Made by a program: the position numbers and the translations under genes. Source: Lentzea sp. NBRC 102530 (GTDB taxonomy: Bacteria > Actinomycetota > Actinomycetes > Mycobacteriales > Pseudonocardiaceae). Taken from it: DNA of 64,000 nucleotides. Location: NCBI RefSeq assembly GCF_030269365.1, contig NZ_BSTF01000005.1, forward strand, positions 496,001-560,000, read 5' to 3'. Positions 7,936 to 15,744 of this stretch are shown piece by piece. The notes below the pieces were generated by a model. The model was not told the origin of the DNA. It saw only the letters and a list, made by a program, of their open reading frames with translations, and made no database searches. Within the stretch, counting starts at the first letter, position 1; every line of letters begins with the position of its first letter.

Positions 7936-9072
7936 ATGCACCGCACCCTCCCCGTGGCCAGTTCTCCGGTGCGCGACCTGCTCGCGCTGACGTCCCGCCC
8001 CGAGGTGATCTCCTTCGCCGGCGGGCTTCCGGCCCCCGAACTGTTCGACCTGGACGGGGTGCGCGCCGCCTACGACCTCGCCCTGCGCGACCGGTCCGTG
8101 CTCCAATACGCGCCCACGGAAGGAAACCCGGAACTCCGCGCGCTGATCTCCGCCCGCCTGACGACCGGCGGCCTGCCCACCCCGGACGTCCTGATCACCA
8201 CCGGCTCGCAGCAGGCACTGGCGCTCGTGGCCACCGCGATGCTCGGCCCCGGCGCCGTGGTGGCCGTCGAGGAACCGACGTACCTCGCCGCGCTGCAGTG
8301 CTTCCGGATGACCGGCGCGCGCATCGTGCCCGTCGCGAGCGACGCCGACGGCCTCGTCCCGTCCTCGCTGCGCGAGGTCGTGGCCGCGGAGAACCCCGCG
8401 TTGCTCTACCTGGTGCCGACCTTCGCCAATCCGACCGGCCGCACGCTGTCCGCGGCACGCCGCGCGGAGATCGCCGGCATCGCCGCCGCGCACGACCTGT
8501 GGATCGTGGAGGACGACCCGTACGGCGAACTCCGCTACCGGGGTGCGGCGGTGCCCCCGCTCGCCTCGACCAGCGACCGGACCATCTACCTCGGCAGCTT
8601 CTCGAAGATCGGCGCGCCCGGCATGCGCCTCGGCTGGCTGCGCGCCCCGGCCGACCTGCTGCGCACGCTGACGATCGTCAAGCAGGCCGCCGACCTCCAC
8701 ACCTCCACGGTGGACCAGGCAGCCGCGGCTTCCTACCTGGCGCACAACGACCTCGACGCCCACGTTCTCCGGTTGCGCGCCGAGTACGGCCGGCGCCGTG
8801 ACGCCATGATCGCCGCGCTGCCGTCCGCCATGCCCGGCGGCACCACGTGGAGCGACCCCGACGGTGGCATGTTCGTGTGGCTGCGCCTGCCCGGCGACGT
8901 GGACAGCGCCGTGCTGCTGAAGGAAGCGCTACGGCACGACGTGGCGTTCGTGCCCGGTGCGCCGTTCTTCGCGACGACGCCGGACCACGCGACGTTGCGG
9001 ATGTCGTTCACCTCCAACACGGTGGACGAGATCGCGGAAGGCGTGGCGCGCCTGGCGAAGGTGCTGCGGTGA
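7936..9072 (+). CDS. PLP-dependent aminotransferase, class I/II
   Basis: The 378-residue enzyme is a fold-type I aminotransferase of the 2-aminoadipate/MocR-catalytic-domain group. Recognisable elements are ISFAGGLPAPELF, the YAPTEGNPELR loop, the PTFANPTGRTLS motif, the VEDDPYGELRY segment and the PLP lysine in GSFSKIGAPGMRLGWL. It lacks an N-terminal GntR helix-turn-helix, so it is an enzyme rather than a MocR regulator. The likely reaction is transamination of a branched-chain, aromatic or 2-aminoadipate-like substrate; the exact substrate is unknown. The ATG at 7936 is taken; a GTG at 7927 is also in frame. Confidence 0.88.
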   Translation: MHRTLPVASSPVRDLLALTSRPEVISFAGGLPAPELFDLDGVRAAYDLALRDRSVLQYAPTEGNPELRALISARLTTGGLPTPDVLITTGSQQALALVATAMLGPGAVVAVEEPTYLAALQCFRMTGARIVPVASDADGLVPSSLREVVAAENPALLYLVPTFANPTGRTLSAARRAEIAGIAAAHDLWIVEDDPYGELRYRGAAVPPLASTSDRTIYLGSFSKIGAPGMRLGWLRAPADLLRTLTIVKQAADLHTSTVDQAAAASYLAHNDLDAHVLRLRAEYGRRRDAMIAALPSAMPGGTTWSDPDGGMFVWLRLPGDVDSAVLLKEALRHDVAFVPGAPFFATTPDHATLRMSFTSNTVDEIAEGVARLAKVLR

Positions 9073-9103
9073 CAGCCGGCGGCCGACCCTGAACCGCGTG
9101 TGC

Positions 9104-9799
9104 TCAGCTGAACAGTTCGAGCGCGTCCTGGTGGTGTTCGCAGCGGCCGCCGCCCGTCGCGATGGTGCAGGGCGTGCCCTTCTTCGTCCGCGCGCCGCAC
9201 TGCAACCCCGGGTCGTGGATGTGGCAGAGACCGTTGGTACCGGCCGTGATCGGGCAGGGTGTGCCCTTCTTCGTGGGCGCGCCACACGCCTCGCCGCTCA
9301 GTTCGCGTGCCTGCCGGGGCTTCGCGGGCTTCTTCGGCTTCGCGCCGGGCTGCTCGACCGTGCGGCCCGTGACCTCCTCGACGCCGCGCACGGCGAGACG
9401 GTCGGCGCGCTCGTTCTCCGGGTGACCCGCGTGCCCCTTGACCCAGTGCCACTCGACCTCGTGCCGGTCGGCGGCCTCTTCCAGCCGGCGCCACAGGTCG
9501 GCGTTCTTGACGGGCTCGCGCGCCTTCGTGAGCCAGCCGTTCGCCTTCCAGCCGTGCACCCACGACGTGATGCCGTTCCGTACGTACGTGCTGTCCGTGT
9601 AGAGCTTCACGACGGACGGGCGCGTAAGGCTCTCCAACGCCATGATGGGCGCCATCAGTTCCATGCGGTTGTTCGTCGTCGGGCCGATGTCACCGCCGTA
9701 CATGTCCTTCTCGTGCTCGCCGTAGCGCAACACGGCACCCCAGCCGCCAGGTCCGGGGTTGGGGCTGCACGCGCCGTCGGTGTAGATCACGACCTCCAT
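9104..9799 (-). CDS. rnhA: ribonuclease HI with duplicated Cys/His tail
   Basis: The enzyme cuts the RNA strand of RNA-DNA hybrids. Residues 1-145 form a complete RNase HI domain with the four metal-binding acids Asp8 ([16 protein letters not shown]), Glu47 (NNRMEL), Asp69 (YTDS) and Asp133 (ERADRLA). After a Lys/Pro-rich linker (about 150-165) there are two tandem copies of a CGA-x-TKKGTPC motif (from residues 172 and 201), each followed by further Cys/His residues, which look like small zinc-binding knuckles. The start at 9799 matches the family; upstream open frame is spurious. The two C-terminal motifs are not part of the classical enzyme. Confidence 0.92.
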   Translation of the reverse strand: MEVVIYTDGACSPNPGPGGWGAVLRYGEHEKDMYGGDIGPTTNNRMELMAPIMALESLTRPSVVKLYTDSTYVRNGITSWVHGWKANGWLTKAREPVKNADLWRRLEEAADRHEVEWHWVKGHAGHPENERADRLAVRGVEEVTGRTVEQPGAKPKKPAKPRQARELSGEACGAPTKKGTPCPITAGTNGLCHIHDPGLQCGARTKKGTPCTIATGGGRCEHHQDALELFS

Positions 9800-9810
9800 G
9801 CGTGCTGAGG

Positions 9811-10188
9811 CTACCGACGCGCTCTGACACTCCTGCGCTGACGGTTGTTCGCGATGATGTGGCGGAACATCTCGACGAGCGCCGGAGCGTTGATCGCCTG
9901 GTCGCGGTAGACGGAGATCATGCGCGCGGTCTTGTTGCCGTGGCCGCTCGTGATGATGTTGTGCGGGTCCGGGACGATCGCCTTGTCGTAGAGCATCACG
10001 TTCACGTGGTCCTTGGTGCCGAGCAACGCGCAGACGTTGCCGTCCAGCACGAAGTACGGCCGGTTCGTGAACTTGACGGTCTCCTCGACGTCCGGGTCCG
10101 CCTTGTGCACGAGCGCGCGCACCTGGCGGCAGATGTCCTGCTGCCACTCGGGCAAGGTTGCGATGTAGTCGTCGATGCGTGTGTCCAT
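9811..10188 (-). CDS. DUF1801 (YdhG-like) protein
   Basis: This 125-residue protein has the DUF1801 pattern: an amphipathic opening helix ([32 protein letters not shown]), the [12 protein letters not shown] strand and a conserved lysine-rich middle ending MISVYRD. The biochemical role of the family is unknown; members are small cytoplasmic proteins. The ATG at 10188 is chosen over the upstream extension to 10224. It lies 11 bp upstream of the RNase HI gene on the same strand and is probably co-transcribed. Confidence 0.85.
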   Translation of the reverse strand: MDTRIDDYIATLPEWQQDICRQVRALVHKADPDVEETVKFTNRPYFVLDGNVCALLGTKDHVNVMLYDKAIVPDPHNIITSGHGNKTARMISVYRDQAINAPALVEMFRHIIANNRQRRSVRARR

Positions 10189-10315
10189 GACCCCATGTCG
10201 TCGCCCCTCGCCGTTTCTCGACATCAGGTCAGGAACACGGGCACTCCTGCCAGACCTCGACGCTCATGGCCCTGCCGAACGCGGTCAGGTCCTCCGCCAG
10301 GTTCGTGACCTTGTG

Positions 10316-10420
10316 GATGTGACGCGATGGGTCAAGGACGCCGCGAGCACCCGTGACGACGCGTCGTTCGACCTCGTCGACCTGAAGGAGGTGAATCTGC
10401 CGTTGCCCCTAACGCGGCAG
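10316..10420 (+). pseudogene. remnant of an NADPH-dependent FMN reductase gene
   Basis: In the gap between the DUF1801 gene and the next gene, one short plus-strand frame reads as the early part of an FMN-reductase-type flavodoxin fold: TRWVKDAASTRDDASF followed by DLVDLKEVNLPL. Neither the true N-terminus with the flavin-binding loop nor the rest of the protein is present. The remainder of the gap (10189-10315) shows no convincing gene; a minus-strand fragment ending VEVWQECPCS before a stop may be another remnant. Confidence 0.5.
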
Positions 10421-11047
10421 CCAGCTCGCGACGTCGGCGATGGCATCGAGGGTCTCGCCGCTCACCTGTCCGGACGCCGACTCCGTCTCGGCGATCACGA
10501 TCGTCGCGCCGTCCGGGCGTGACGCGTAGTGCAGGCCGCTGAAACTGATGTCCGCCATGTCGAGCAACGGCGTGGCGAGCGGGATGACGTCCCCGGTGCC
10601 GTGGACGTCGATCAGCTTCTTGAACGCCGTGGCGTCGCTGCGGTTCTTGAACCCGACCCATGCCACGGACACGACCACGACGTTGTTGTTGCCGTCCCCT
10701 ACGGCGAAGAGGGTGCGGTCGAGCGACTTGCACGGATTGCGCGCGAAGTGGTCGCGCACCTGACCGTGAGAGTGCGACACACACTCGAGCGCGGATTTGG
10801 CCGTGCGTCTCAACGTACGCATGTTCAGCTGACGCCAGGCGCCGTCGGCATCACCGTTGCGAGCGGACTTCTTGCCCTCGGACCTGGCCTTGGTGAGGTT
10901 CGGGCTCGTCGACTCGACCGCCGCGCCGCCACCGGACAGGCCGCCGCCCGCGGCGACCGACAACGCCAGCGCGCCGGCGACCACCACCACACCCGCCTTG
11001 CTGCCGGGATCAGACCCGCCGCCGTACCCACCGATCCTTCGTCCCAT
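10409..11047 (-). CDS. predicted membrane-anchored protein of unknown function
   Basis: The 212-residue product begins with a Gly-rich cytoplasmic tail (GRRIGGYGGGSDPGSK) and one hydrophobic segment (about residues 18-38, GVVVVAGALALSVAAGGG) and then has an extracytoplasmic domain of about 170 residues with cysteines in ALECVSH and NPCKSL. The middle part reads as alternating strands (NNNVVVVSVAWVGF). No lipobox cysteine is present. I do not recognise the family. It lies 64 bp downstream of the amidase gene on the same strand. Confidence 0.75.
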   Translation of the reverse strand: MGRRIGGYGGGSDPGSKAGVVVVAGALALSVAAGGGLSGGGAAVESTSPNLTKARSEGKKSARNGDADGAWRQLNMRTLRRTAKSALECVSHSHGQVRDHFARNPCKSLDRTLFAVGDGNNNVVVVSVAWVGFKNRSDATAFKKLIDVHGTGDVIPLATPLLDMADISFSGLHYASRPDGATIVIAETESASGQVSGETLDAIADVASWLPR

Positions 11048-11111
11048 CCGAGCCCCCTCCTCCGGGGGACGAGGACACCGCAGGTGACTGGATCAGCGAG
11101 GTGAATTGGGC

Positions 11112-12062
11112 TCAAAACACACGATCGGGTGGCATCTCGACCTTGCCGACTGATCGCGCGACCGCAACCAGGTCAACTTCCCGCCCGTGCCGCGCCACGG
11201 CCTGCAACCCGATCGGCAGGCCGTCGGCGTCAAACCCGGCGGGAACGCTGATCGCCGGATGTCCACTGAGGTTGAACGCCCAGGTCAACGCGGTGTTGAT
11301 GCGTTCCCCGGGCCCGTCGTGACCGTGCGGAGGCCCAGGCGTGGTGGGCGTGAGCAGCACGTCGGCGGTCTCGAACAACGCGTCCAGCGCGGGGTTCGGC
11401 CCGCACCGCCCAGCGGACCAGTCGGCAGCGGGGTCGCGCAGCGCGAGCCGCACCGGCCGCGGCCGCAGGGGAGCCGCCGCACTCCAGGCGATCGCCGCCT
11501 GCTCGTCGTCCACGTCGGCGAACCCGAGATCGGTGGACCACACCGCGGTGGGAGTGGTCGTCTCGGTGACACCGAGATAGGTCGCGATCAGGTCGGGATC
11601 GCGCGCGAAGACGCCAACCGCCGCACGCTCGGTCGACGTCGTCTTCAACCCGAACACCCCACACCACGCCGCGGGTATGCGGATCGAACCGGCACCGTCC
11701 ACACCAGTCGCCAACGGCACCACCCCCGCTGCCACCGCCACCGCCGACCCCGCGGACGAACCACCCGGCGTGCGGTCGAGGTTCCACGGGTTCCGTGTGA
11801 GACCACGAGAATTGCGTCCCCACGTCTGCCAGGGAGTGCTGCCATCGGGCGTGGTGGTCAGTCCGATCGGCACACACCCCATGGCCGTCAACGCGTCACG
11901 ATGGCTTCGCCGTTCGCCCCGTTTCACCGCAATCGGCATACCCGCGAACGGCAACGAGGGGTCCAGTTCAGGCGAGCGCGCGCGATACACCTCGTGGAAC
12001 GCACACAGCACCGGCTCGACGGCATCGAGCCGCGCCAACGCCTCCGCCACCCGGTCAGGCAT
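11112..12062 (-). CDS. amidase-signature family hydrolase, short form
   Basis: This 316-residue protein carries the whole amidase-signature catalytic set: the lysine in PIAVKRG, the cis-serine in [14 protein letters not shown] and the nucleophile serine in [13 protein letters not shown]. The C-terminal signature [15 protein letters not shown] is also present. It is well below the usual 450-500 residues; the region between residues about 185 and 240 is contracted relative to larger amidases. The substrate is unknown. The ATG at 12062 overlaps the ATG of the divergent gene at 12061 (shared CATG), so the two coding regions overlap by 2 bp; open frame further upstream is antisense to that gene. 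Confidence 0.85.
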   Translation of the reverse strand: MPDRVAEALARLDAVEPVLCAFHEVYRARSPELDPSLPFAGMPIAVKRGERRSHRDALTAMGCVPIGLTTTPDGSTPWQTWGRNSRGLTRNPWNLDRTPGGSSAGSAVAVAAGVVPLATGVDGAGSIRIPAAWCGVFGLKTTSTERAAVGVFARDPDLIATYLGVTETTTPTAVWSTDLGFADVDDEQAAIAWSAAAPLRPRPVRLALRDPAADWSAGRCGPNPALDALFETADVLLTPTTPGPPHGHDGPGERINTALTWAFNLSGHPAISVPAGFDADGLPIGLQAVARHGREVDLVAVARSVGKVEMPPDRVF

Positions 12063-12648
12063 GATCCACCTCGTGAAATGGTCCCGCGCAGTGCACCACC
12101 TGACCGAGCTCGCCGAGAAGTGCGGCGAACAGCCCGCCGGCTTCTTCCGGTTCCAGGTGGTCGAGCTGTGGGTCTTCGGCGACCTCCTCGACGTGCCGAA
12201 GGACCTCGACGTCATCGAGGTGGCCCTGGTCACCGACCTGCCGGTGGACGAGGTGCCGTGGCTGACCGAACCGGTGGGCGCCGAACACTGGGCCAACTCC
12301 ACCAGACTCTCGCGCAACCCGTTCGAGGCCCGCTGGCGCTCCAAGGACGCACCGGTGTGGAACCACCGCATCGAACGCCCGGCCCTCGTGTGGAGCGCGG
12401 CCGACGGCATCAACGAGGAAACGCTCGTGGCCGTCAACGACGGCACGGCCGAACTCGTGCGCCAGGCCGCGCCGGAGCCGGCCGAGCTCGAGCAACGCGT
12501 CGCCGACGAGCTCGCGGTGAGCCTGAAGGCACTGCGGCGGGCGAACCAGGAGTACACCGACCGCCGCTGGAGCCCCGGCAAGCTCACCCCGCACGCGGAC
12601 GCGCTGTGGCGCACGACCACCGGCTACCTGGACCTGCTGGACGCCTGA
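12061..12648 (+). CDS. conserved actinobacterial protein of unknown function
   Basis: The 195-residue product begins [21 protein letters not shown] and includes a segment suggestive of a nucleotidyltransferase-like or antitoxin-like scaffold ([21 protein letters not shown]), but no catalytic motif is clear. It looks soluble. The C-terminal third is helical and includes an Arg-rich [19 protein letters not shown]. The start is head-to-head with the amidase gene at a shared CATG, so the promoter of each lies inside the other gene. Confidence 0.75.
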   Translation: MIHLVKWSRAVHHLTELAEKCGEQPAGFFRFQVVELWVFGDLLDVPKDLDVIEVALVTDLPVDEVPWLTEPVGAEHWANSTRLSRNPFEARWRSKDAPVWNHRIERPALVWSAADGINEETLVAVNDGTAELVRQAAPEPAELEQRVADELAVSLKALRRANQEYTDRRWSPGKLTPHADALWRTTTGYLDLLDA

Positions 12649-12805
12649 CGCGCCTGTTTCCAGGCCGAGTGGAAAAGAAGTTCGCGGGTTTGTCATCGCC
12701 CCTTCCGGATGGTTCTGAGACGGCCTGTAACGGAATTCCGCCGCCGGAGCGACTACGCGGGTGAACAGGCGCCACCGAGCGCCCCGGAATCCGCAGGAGC
12801 GATCG

Positions 12806-13942
12806 GTGGACGGTCTCGGCATTTCTGTCGAATTCGACGGCAGCCTGCTCGTGGTCACGCCCAGCAATGCGCTGGGAAAGGTCTCGCTGGGTACGAACAG
12901 GCTCGTGCTGAGAGGCGCGGACCTGGTTTCGGTCTCGCTGTCCAAAGCGGGCCTGTTCCGCAACGGGCGGCTGGATCTCGTCGTTCGCGAGGGACGTCCG
13001 TGCCAGCTGCACTTCACCCGCAGGCAGCAGGCGGACTTCGAGCGGTTGCACGGCGGACTGCTCTCGCTCTGCGCGGGAACGGCGAAGGCTCCCCAACCAG
13101 TTCAGATGCGGCGGGAACGACCGGAACGGCCTCGTGCCGCCGCGGTCCGGTCTTCCCGGGAACAGCCGGTCCTGCTGCGCGGTTCCGGTCACTGCGGCCA
13201 GGAGGTGGTCGGTGAGTCGCACTACTTCGAGGAGTTGCGCGGCCTGGCCGGCAAGGGCTCGACCGGTGAGAAGGAGATGACGGCCAGGCTCCGGCGCGAA
13301 CCGTCGAACCGGCACGACCGCAACGCGGTCCTGGTGCTGATCGACGAGAACCCGGTCGGCTATCTGCCGCGCGAGGTGGCCGCCGAATACGCGCCTGTGC
13401 TGACGATGCTGGAACGGTCCGGAAAGGTCGGCGAATGCCGTGCCCGGCTGTGGTGGCGGCGCGGCGGCGATTTCATGGCGAGCGTGTCGCTCGACCTCGC
13501 CGATCCGGCACTGCTGTTTCCGGTCAACGAAGTGGACAGCGGCTCACCCCACCTGATCGTTCCGCCTGGGCGCAATTACCAGTTGAGCCGCGAAAACGAG
13601 CACATGGACGTGCTCGGGCCCTTCATGGAACGGTTCCAGCCGCAGACGAAAGTGCTCGTCACCGCCGGCCTGAGCGTCGTGGAACGCGTCGGACCGCGCA
13701 CGAGGACCGAAATCGTCGTCGTGCACCTCGACGGCCAGGAGATCGGCGAGCTGACGAAGCCGACCTCCGCCAAGTTGTTGCCGGTCGTGCGACCGCTGCA
13801 GAACGCCGGGATCACGTGTTACGCCGACGTCGTGCTGACCGGCAACGCCTTGGCCGTCGAGGCGAGACTCACCATCTCGCCTCCGGAGGAACTGCCGCAG
13901 GACTTCGTGCAGGAGCTGCAACGAGTGATCCGTCAGGCCTGA
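12806..13942 (+). CDS. HIRAN-domain protein
   Basis: The 378-residue protein has an N-terminal beta-rich domain (residues 1-85) of a type often found with short C-terminal SHOCT tails in actinomycetes, a variable linker, and a HIRAN domain at about residues 135-205 (VVGESHYFEELRGLAG, then LRREPSNRHDRNAVLV and VGYLPREVAAEYAPVL). HIRAN domains bind 3' DNA ends or damaged DNA in helicases such as HLTF; here no helicase is attached. The C-terminal 170 residues include a possible second, diverged HIRAN-like unit (VVHLDGQEIGELTKPTSAKL). The GTG at 12806 has AGGAG 6 bp before it. Its stop lies 4 bp from the duplicated MBL fragment. Confidence 0.8.
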   Translation: MDGLGISVEFDGSLLVVTPSNALGKVSLGTNRLVLRGADLVSVSLSKAGLFRNGRLDLVVREGRPCQLHFTRRQQADFERLHGGLLSLCAGTAKAPQPVQMRRERPERPRAAAVRSSREQPVLLRGSGHCGQEVVGESHYFEELRGLAGKGSTGEKEMTARLRREPSNRHDRNAVLVLIDENPVGYLPREVAAEYAPVLTMLERSGKVGECRARLWWRRGGDFMASVSLDLADPALLFPVNEVDSGSPHLIVPPGRNYQLSRENEHMDVLGPFMERFQPQTKVLVTAGLSVVERVGPRTRTEIVVVHLDGQEIGELTKPTSAKLLPVVRPLQNAGITCYADVVLTGNALAVEARLTISPPEELPQDFVQELQRVIRQA

Positions 13943-13946
13943 CGGA

Positions 13947-14137
13947 TCACCAGCCGCGGGCGCGCCACTCCGCGAGGGACGGGCGCTGCTCGCCCAGCGT
14001 CGAGTCGTCGCCGTGGCCCGGGTAGAGCCAGGTCGAGTCCGGCAGCACGGCGAAGAGCCGGTCCTCCACGTCGTTGATCAGTGACGCGAAGTTGTCCGCC
14101 GACGTGGTCTTTCCTGCACCCCCGAAAAGAGTGAATC
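13947..14137 (-). pseudogene. duplicated 3' end of the MBL-fold hydrolase gene
   Basis: This stretch is about 95% identical to 14929-15120, the last 190 bp of the MBL hydrolase gene, including its stop codon. The reading frame within the copy is intact and would give the final 60 or so residues with two or three substitutions (for example [10 protein letters not shown] for TWFYPGHGDD), but there is no upstream part. The identity starts exactly at the stop codon and breaks off at 14137, where unrelated sequence leading to the toxin-antitoxin module begins. Confidence 0.85.
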
Positions 14138-14166
14138 CCGCGAGTGGTGAACACGTGCAGCCTGGT

Positions 14167-14193
14167 GTAGCCCCATGTGCTACGCGGGGCTAC
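14167..14193. promoter_or_regulatory. inverted repeat, likely antitoxin operator
   Basis: GTAGCCCC (14167-14174) and GGGGCTAC (14186-14193) form a perfect 8-bp inverted repeat, with an extra GCTAC between them at 14179-14183. It ends 9 bp before the GTG of the antitoxin gene, the place expected for autorepression by a Phd-type antitoxin. Confidence 0.6.
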
Positions 14194-14202
14194 GCTTGTC
14201 GC

Positions 14203-14481
14203 GTGAAGGTCATCAGTCAGCGGGAGTTCCGCAACCACTCCGCCGCGGTCATGGACGCGGTGGAGGCGGGCGAGACGTACCACGTGACGCGCAACGGCGT
14301 GGAAATCGCCGAACTCCGGCCCTTGCCTCGTCGTCGTCGGCTGACAGCCGAGGAATTGGTCGAACGGCACAGGAAGCTGCCTCAGGTGGATCACGCCCGC
14401 ATGCGTCAGGAAGCCGACGAGTTCTTCGGTGACGAGGACCGCGTGGGCGACTTCGACCCATGGGAGCGCAACCGTGGCTGA
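14203..14481 (+). CDS. Phd/YefM-type antitoxin
   Basis: The 92-residue protein begins [18 protein letters not shown] and continues [20 protein letters not shown], the classic Phd/YefM DNA-binding fold. The charged C-terminal half (from about residue 45) would wrap the toxin. It neutralises the PIN toxin encoded next and represses the operon through the upstream inverted repeat. The GTG at 14203 fits the family; the open frame upstream to 14074 runs into the duplicated MBL fragment and is not coding. The toxin gene overlaps its stop codon by 8 bp. Confidence 0.9.
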   Translation: MKVISQREFRNHSAAVMDAVEAGETYHVTRNGVEIAELRPLPRRRRLTAEELVERHRKLPQVDHARMRQEADEFFGDEDRVGDFDPWERNRG

Positions 14482-14878
14482 GCGGCCTGAGTCCGGAGTG
14501 CTCGACACGTGCGCCTACATCGACCTCGGGTTGCTGGACCCGAATGCCCTGCCGGAGATACCTGAGCTCACCGCGGTCACGATGGCGGAGTTGCATCAAG
14601 GGGTGGCGATGGCCGAGGACGCCGCATCCAGGGCTGCTCGCACCGAGAAGCTCGGCGCGGCGATCGTCGACTTCGAACCTCTGCCCTTCGATGCTCAGGC
14701 GGCCGCCAGGTACGGCACGCTGGTCGCGCTGACGATGGCGGCGAACCGAAATCCGAAACCCCGGCGGATGGACTTGATGATCGCCGCCGTCGCGTCATCG
14801 CGAGGAATGCCGCTCTACACGCGAAATGCCGATGACTTCAAAGGGCTCGATGACATGGTCACGATCATCGAAGTCTGA
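14474..14878 (+). CDS. VapC-like PIN-domain toxin
   Basis: This 134-residue PIN-domain ribonuclease is the toxin of the pair. The expected acidic residues are present: Asp in [10 protein letters not shown], Glu in [11 protein letters not shown], Asp in [12 protein letters not shown] and the end motif [14 protein letters not shown] toxins usually cut tRNA or rRNA and stop translation. The GTG at 14474 is chosen because it sits inside the antitoxin's last codons (8-bp overlap), giving translational coupling. The module stands between two copies of the MBL gene's 3' end. Confidence 0.92.
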   Translation: MAERPESGVLDTCAYIDLGLLDPNALPEIPELTAVTMAELHQGVAMAEDAASRAARTEKLGAAIVDFEPLPFDAQAAARYGTLVALTMAANRNPKPRRMDLMIAAVASSRGMPLYTRNADDFKGLDDMVTIIEV

Positions 14879-14928
14879 TTGCGACCCGCGGGTGAGCCCG
14901 TGGTGACGAGCTCACCCGCTCGTGGAGC

Positions 14929-15606
14929 TCACCAGCCGCGGGCGCGCCACTCCGCGAGGGACGGGCGCTGCTCGCCCAGCGTCGAGTCGTCGCCGTGGCC
15001 CGGGTAGAACCAGGTCGAGTCCGGCAGCACGGCGAAGAGCCGGTCCTCCACGTCGTTGATCAGTGACGCGAAGTTGTCCGGCGACGTGGTCTTTCCCACA
15101 CCCCCCGGAAAGAGTGAATCTCCGGTGAAGAGGTGCGGGTGGCCGGTCGGGTCGTCGTAGACGACGGCGATCGAGCCCGGCGTGTGGCCGCGCAGGTGGA
15201 TGATCGAAAGCGGGACTTCTCCCACGTTGATGGTGTCGCCGTGGTCCACGAGGACGTCCGGCGGGACCGGGAGGACCGCCGCGTCCAGTTCGTGGGCGAC
15301 GGTGGTCGCGCCGTGGGCTCCGGCCAGGGCGTCCAGTGCCTGCCAGTGATCGGCGTGCTGGTGGGTGGTCACGATCGTGCGCAGCCTCGGGCGGGCCGGG
15401 AGGTGGCCCAGCAGGTCGGAGAGGCGCTCGTGGTCGTTGGCCGCGTCGATCAACAACGCTTCGTTCGTGGACCGGCAAACCAGCAGGTAGGCGTTGTTGT
15501 CCATCGGACCGACGGAGATCTTCGTGATGGTCAGCGCGTCGAGGGTCCTGACGGCCGCGGGGCCGTCTGGATCGACGTGACCGGTGTAGTTCTCGAGTAC
15601 GTCCAC
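14929..15606 (-). CDS. MBL-fold metallo-hydrolase (glyoxalase II-like)
   Basis: The 225-residue enzyme has the metal-binding HxHxDH motif at THQHADHW (His82, His84, Asp86, His87), a further His in HLRGHTPGS, Asp in FTGDSLFPGG and the last His in FYPGHGDD. This is the glyoxalase II/hydroxyacylglutathione-hydrolase-like group; in mycothiol-using bacteria the thioester partner may differ, which is inference. GTG at 15606 is the start. The last 190 bp are duplicated at 13947-14137. It is divergent from the acyltransferase gene; in the 138-bp gap lies a direct repeat of CAGGTTGCA 12 bp apart (15650-15670). Confidence 0.9.
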   Translation of the reverse strand: MDVLENYTGHVDPDGPAAVRTLDALTITKISVGPMDNNAYLLVCRSTNEALLIDAANDHERLSDLLGHLPARPRLRTIVTTHQHADHWQALDALAGAHGATTVAHELDAAVLPVPPDVLVDHGDTINVGEVPLSIIHLRGHTPGSIAVVYDDPTGHPHLFTGDSLFPGGVGKTTSPDNFASLINDVEDRLFAVLPDSTWFYPGHGDDSTLGEQRPSLAEWRARGW

Positions 15607-15744
15607 GGTGGCAGACGGTAGTCGCTCGAAGCGGTGCAGCGCACACCTTCAGGTTGCATACAGGTTGCACTCATAGGGTAAGTAAAGGTCAACACCTAGT
15701 CGCCGCTTACCCCGAAAGCACCAACGAACAGGTCCCCGCCTCTC

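Noticed and set aside
13933-14508. 191-residue minus-strand frame across the duplicated MBL fragment
   Set aside because: It reads the fragment out of its real frame and runs antisense to the antitoxin gene.
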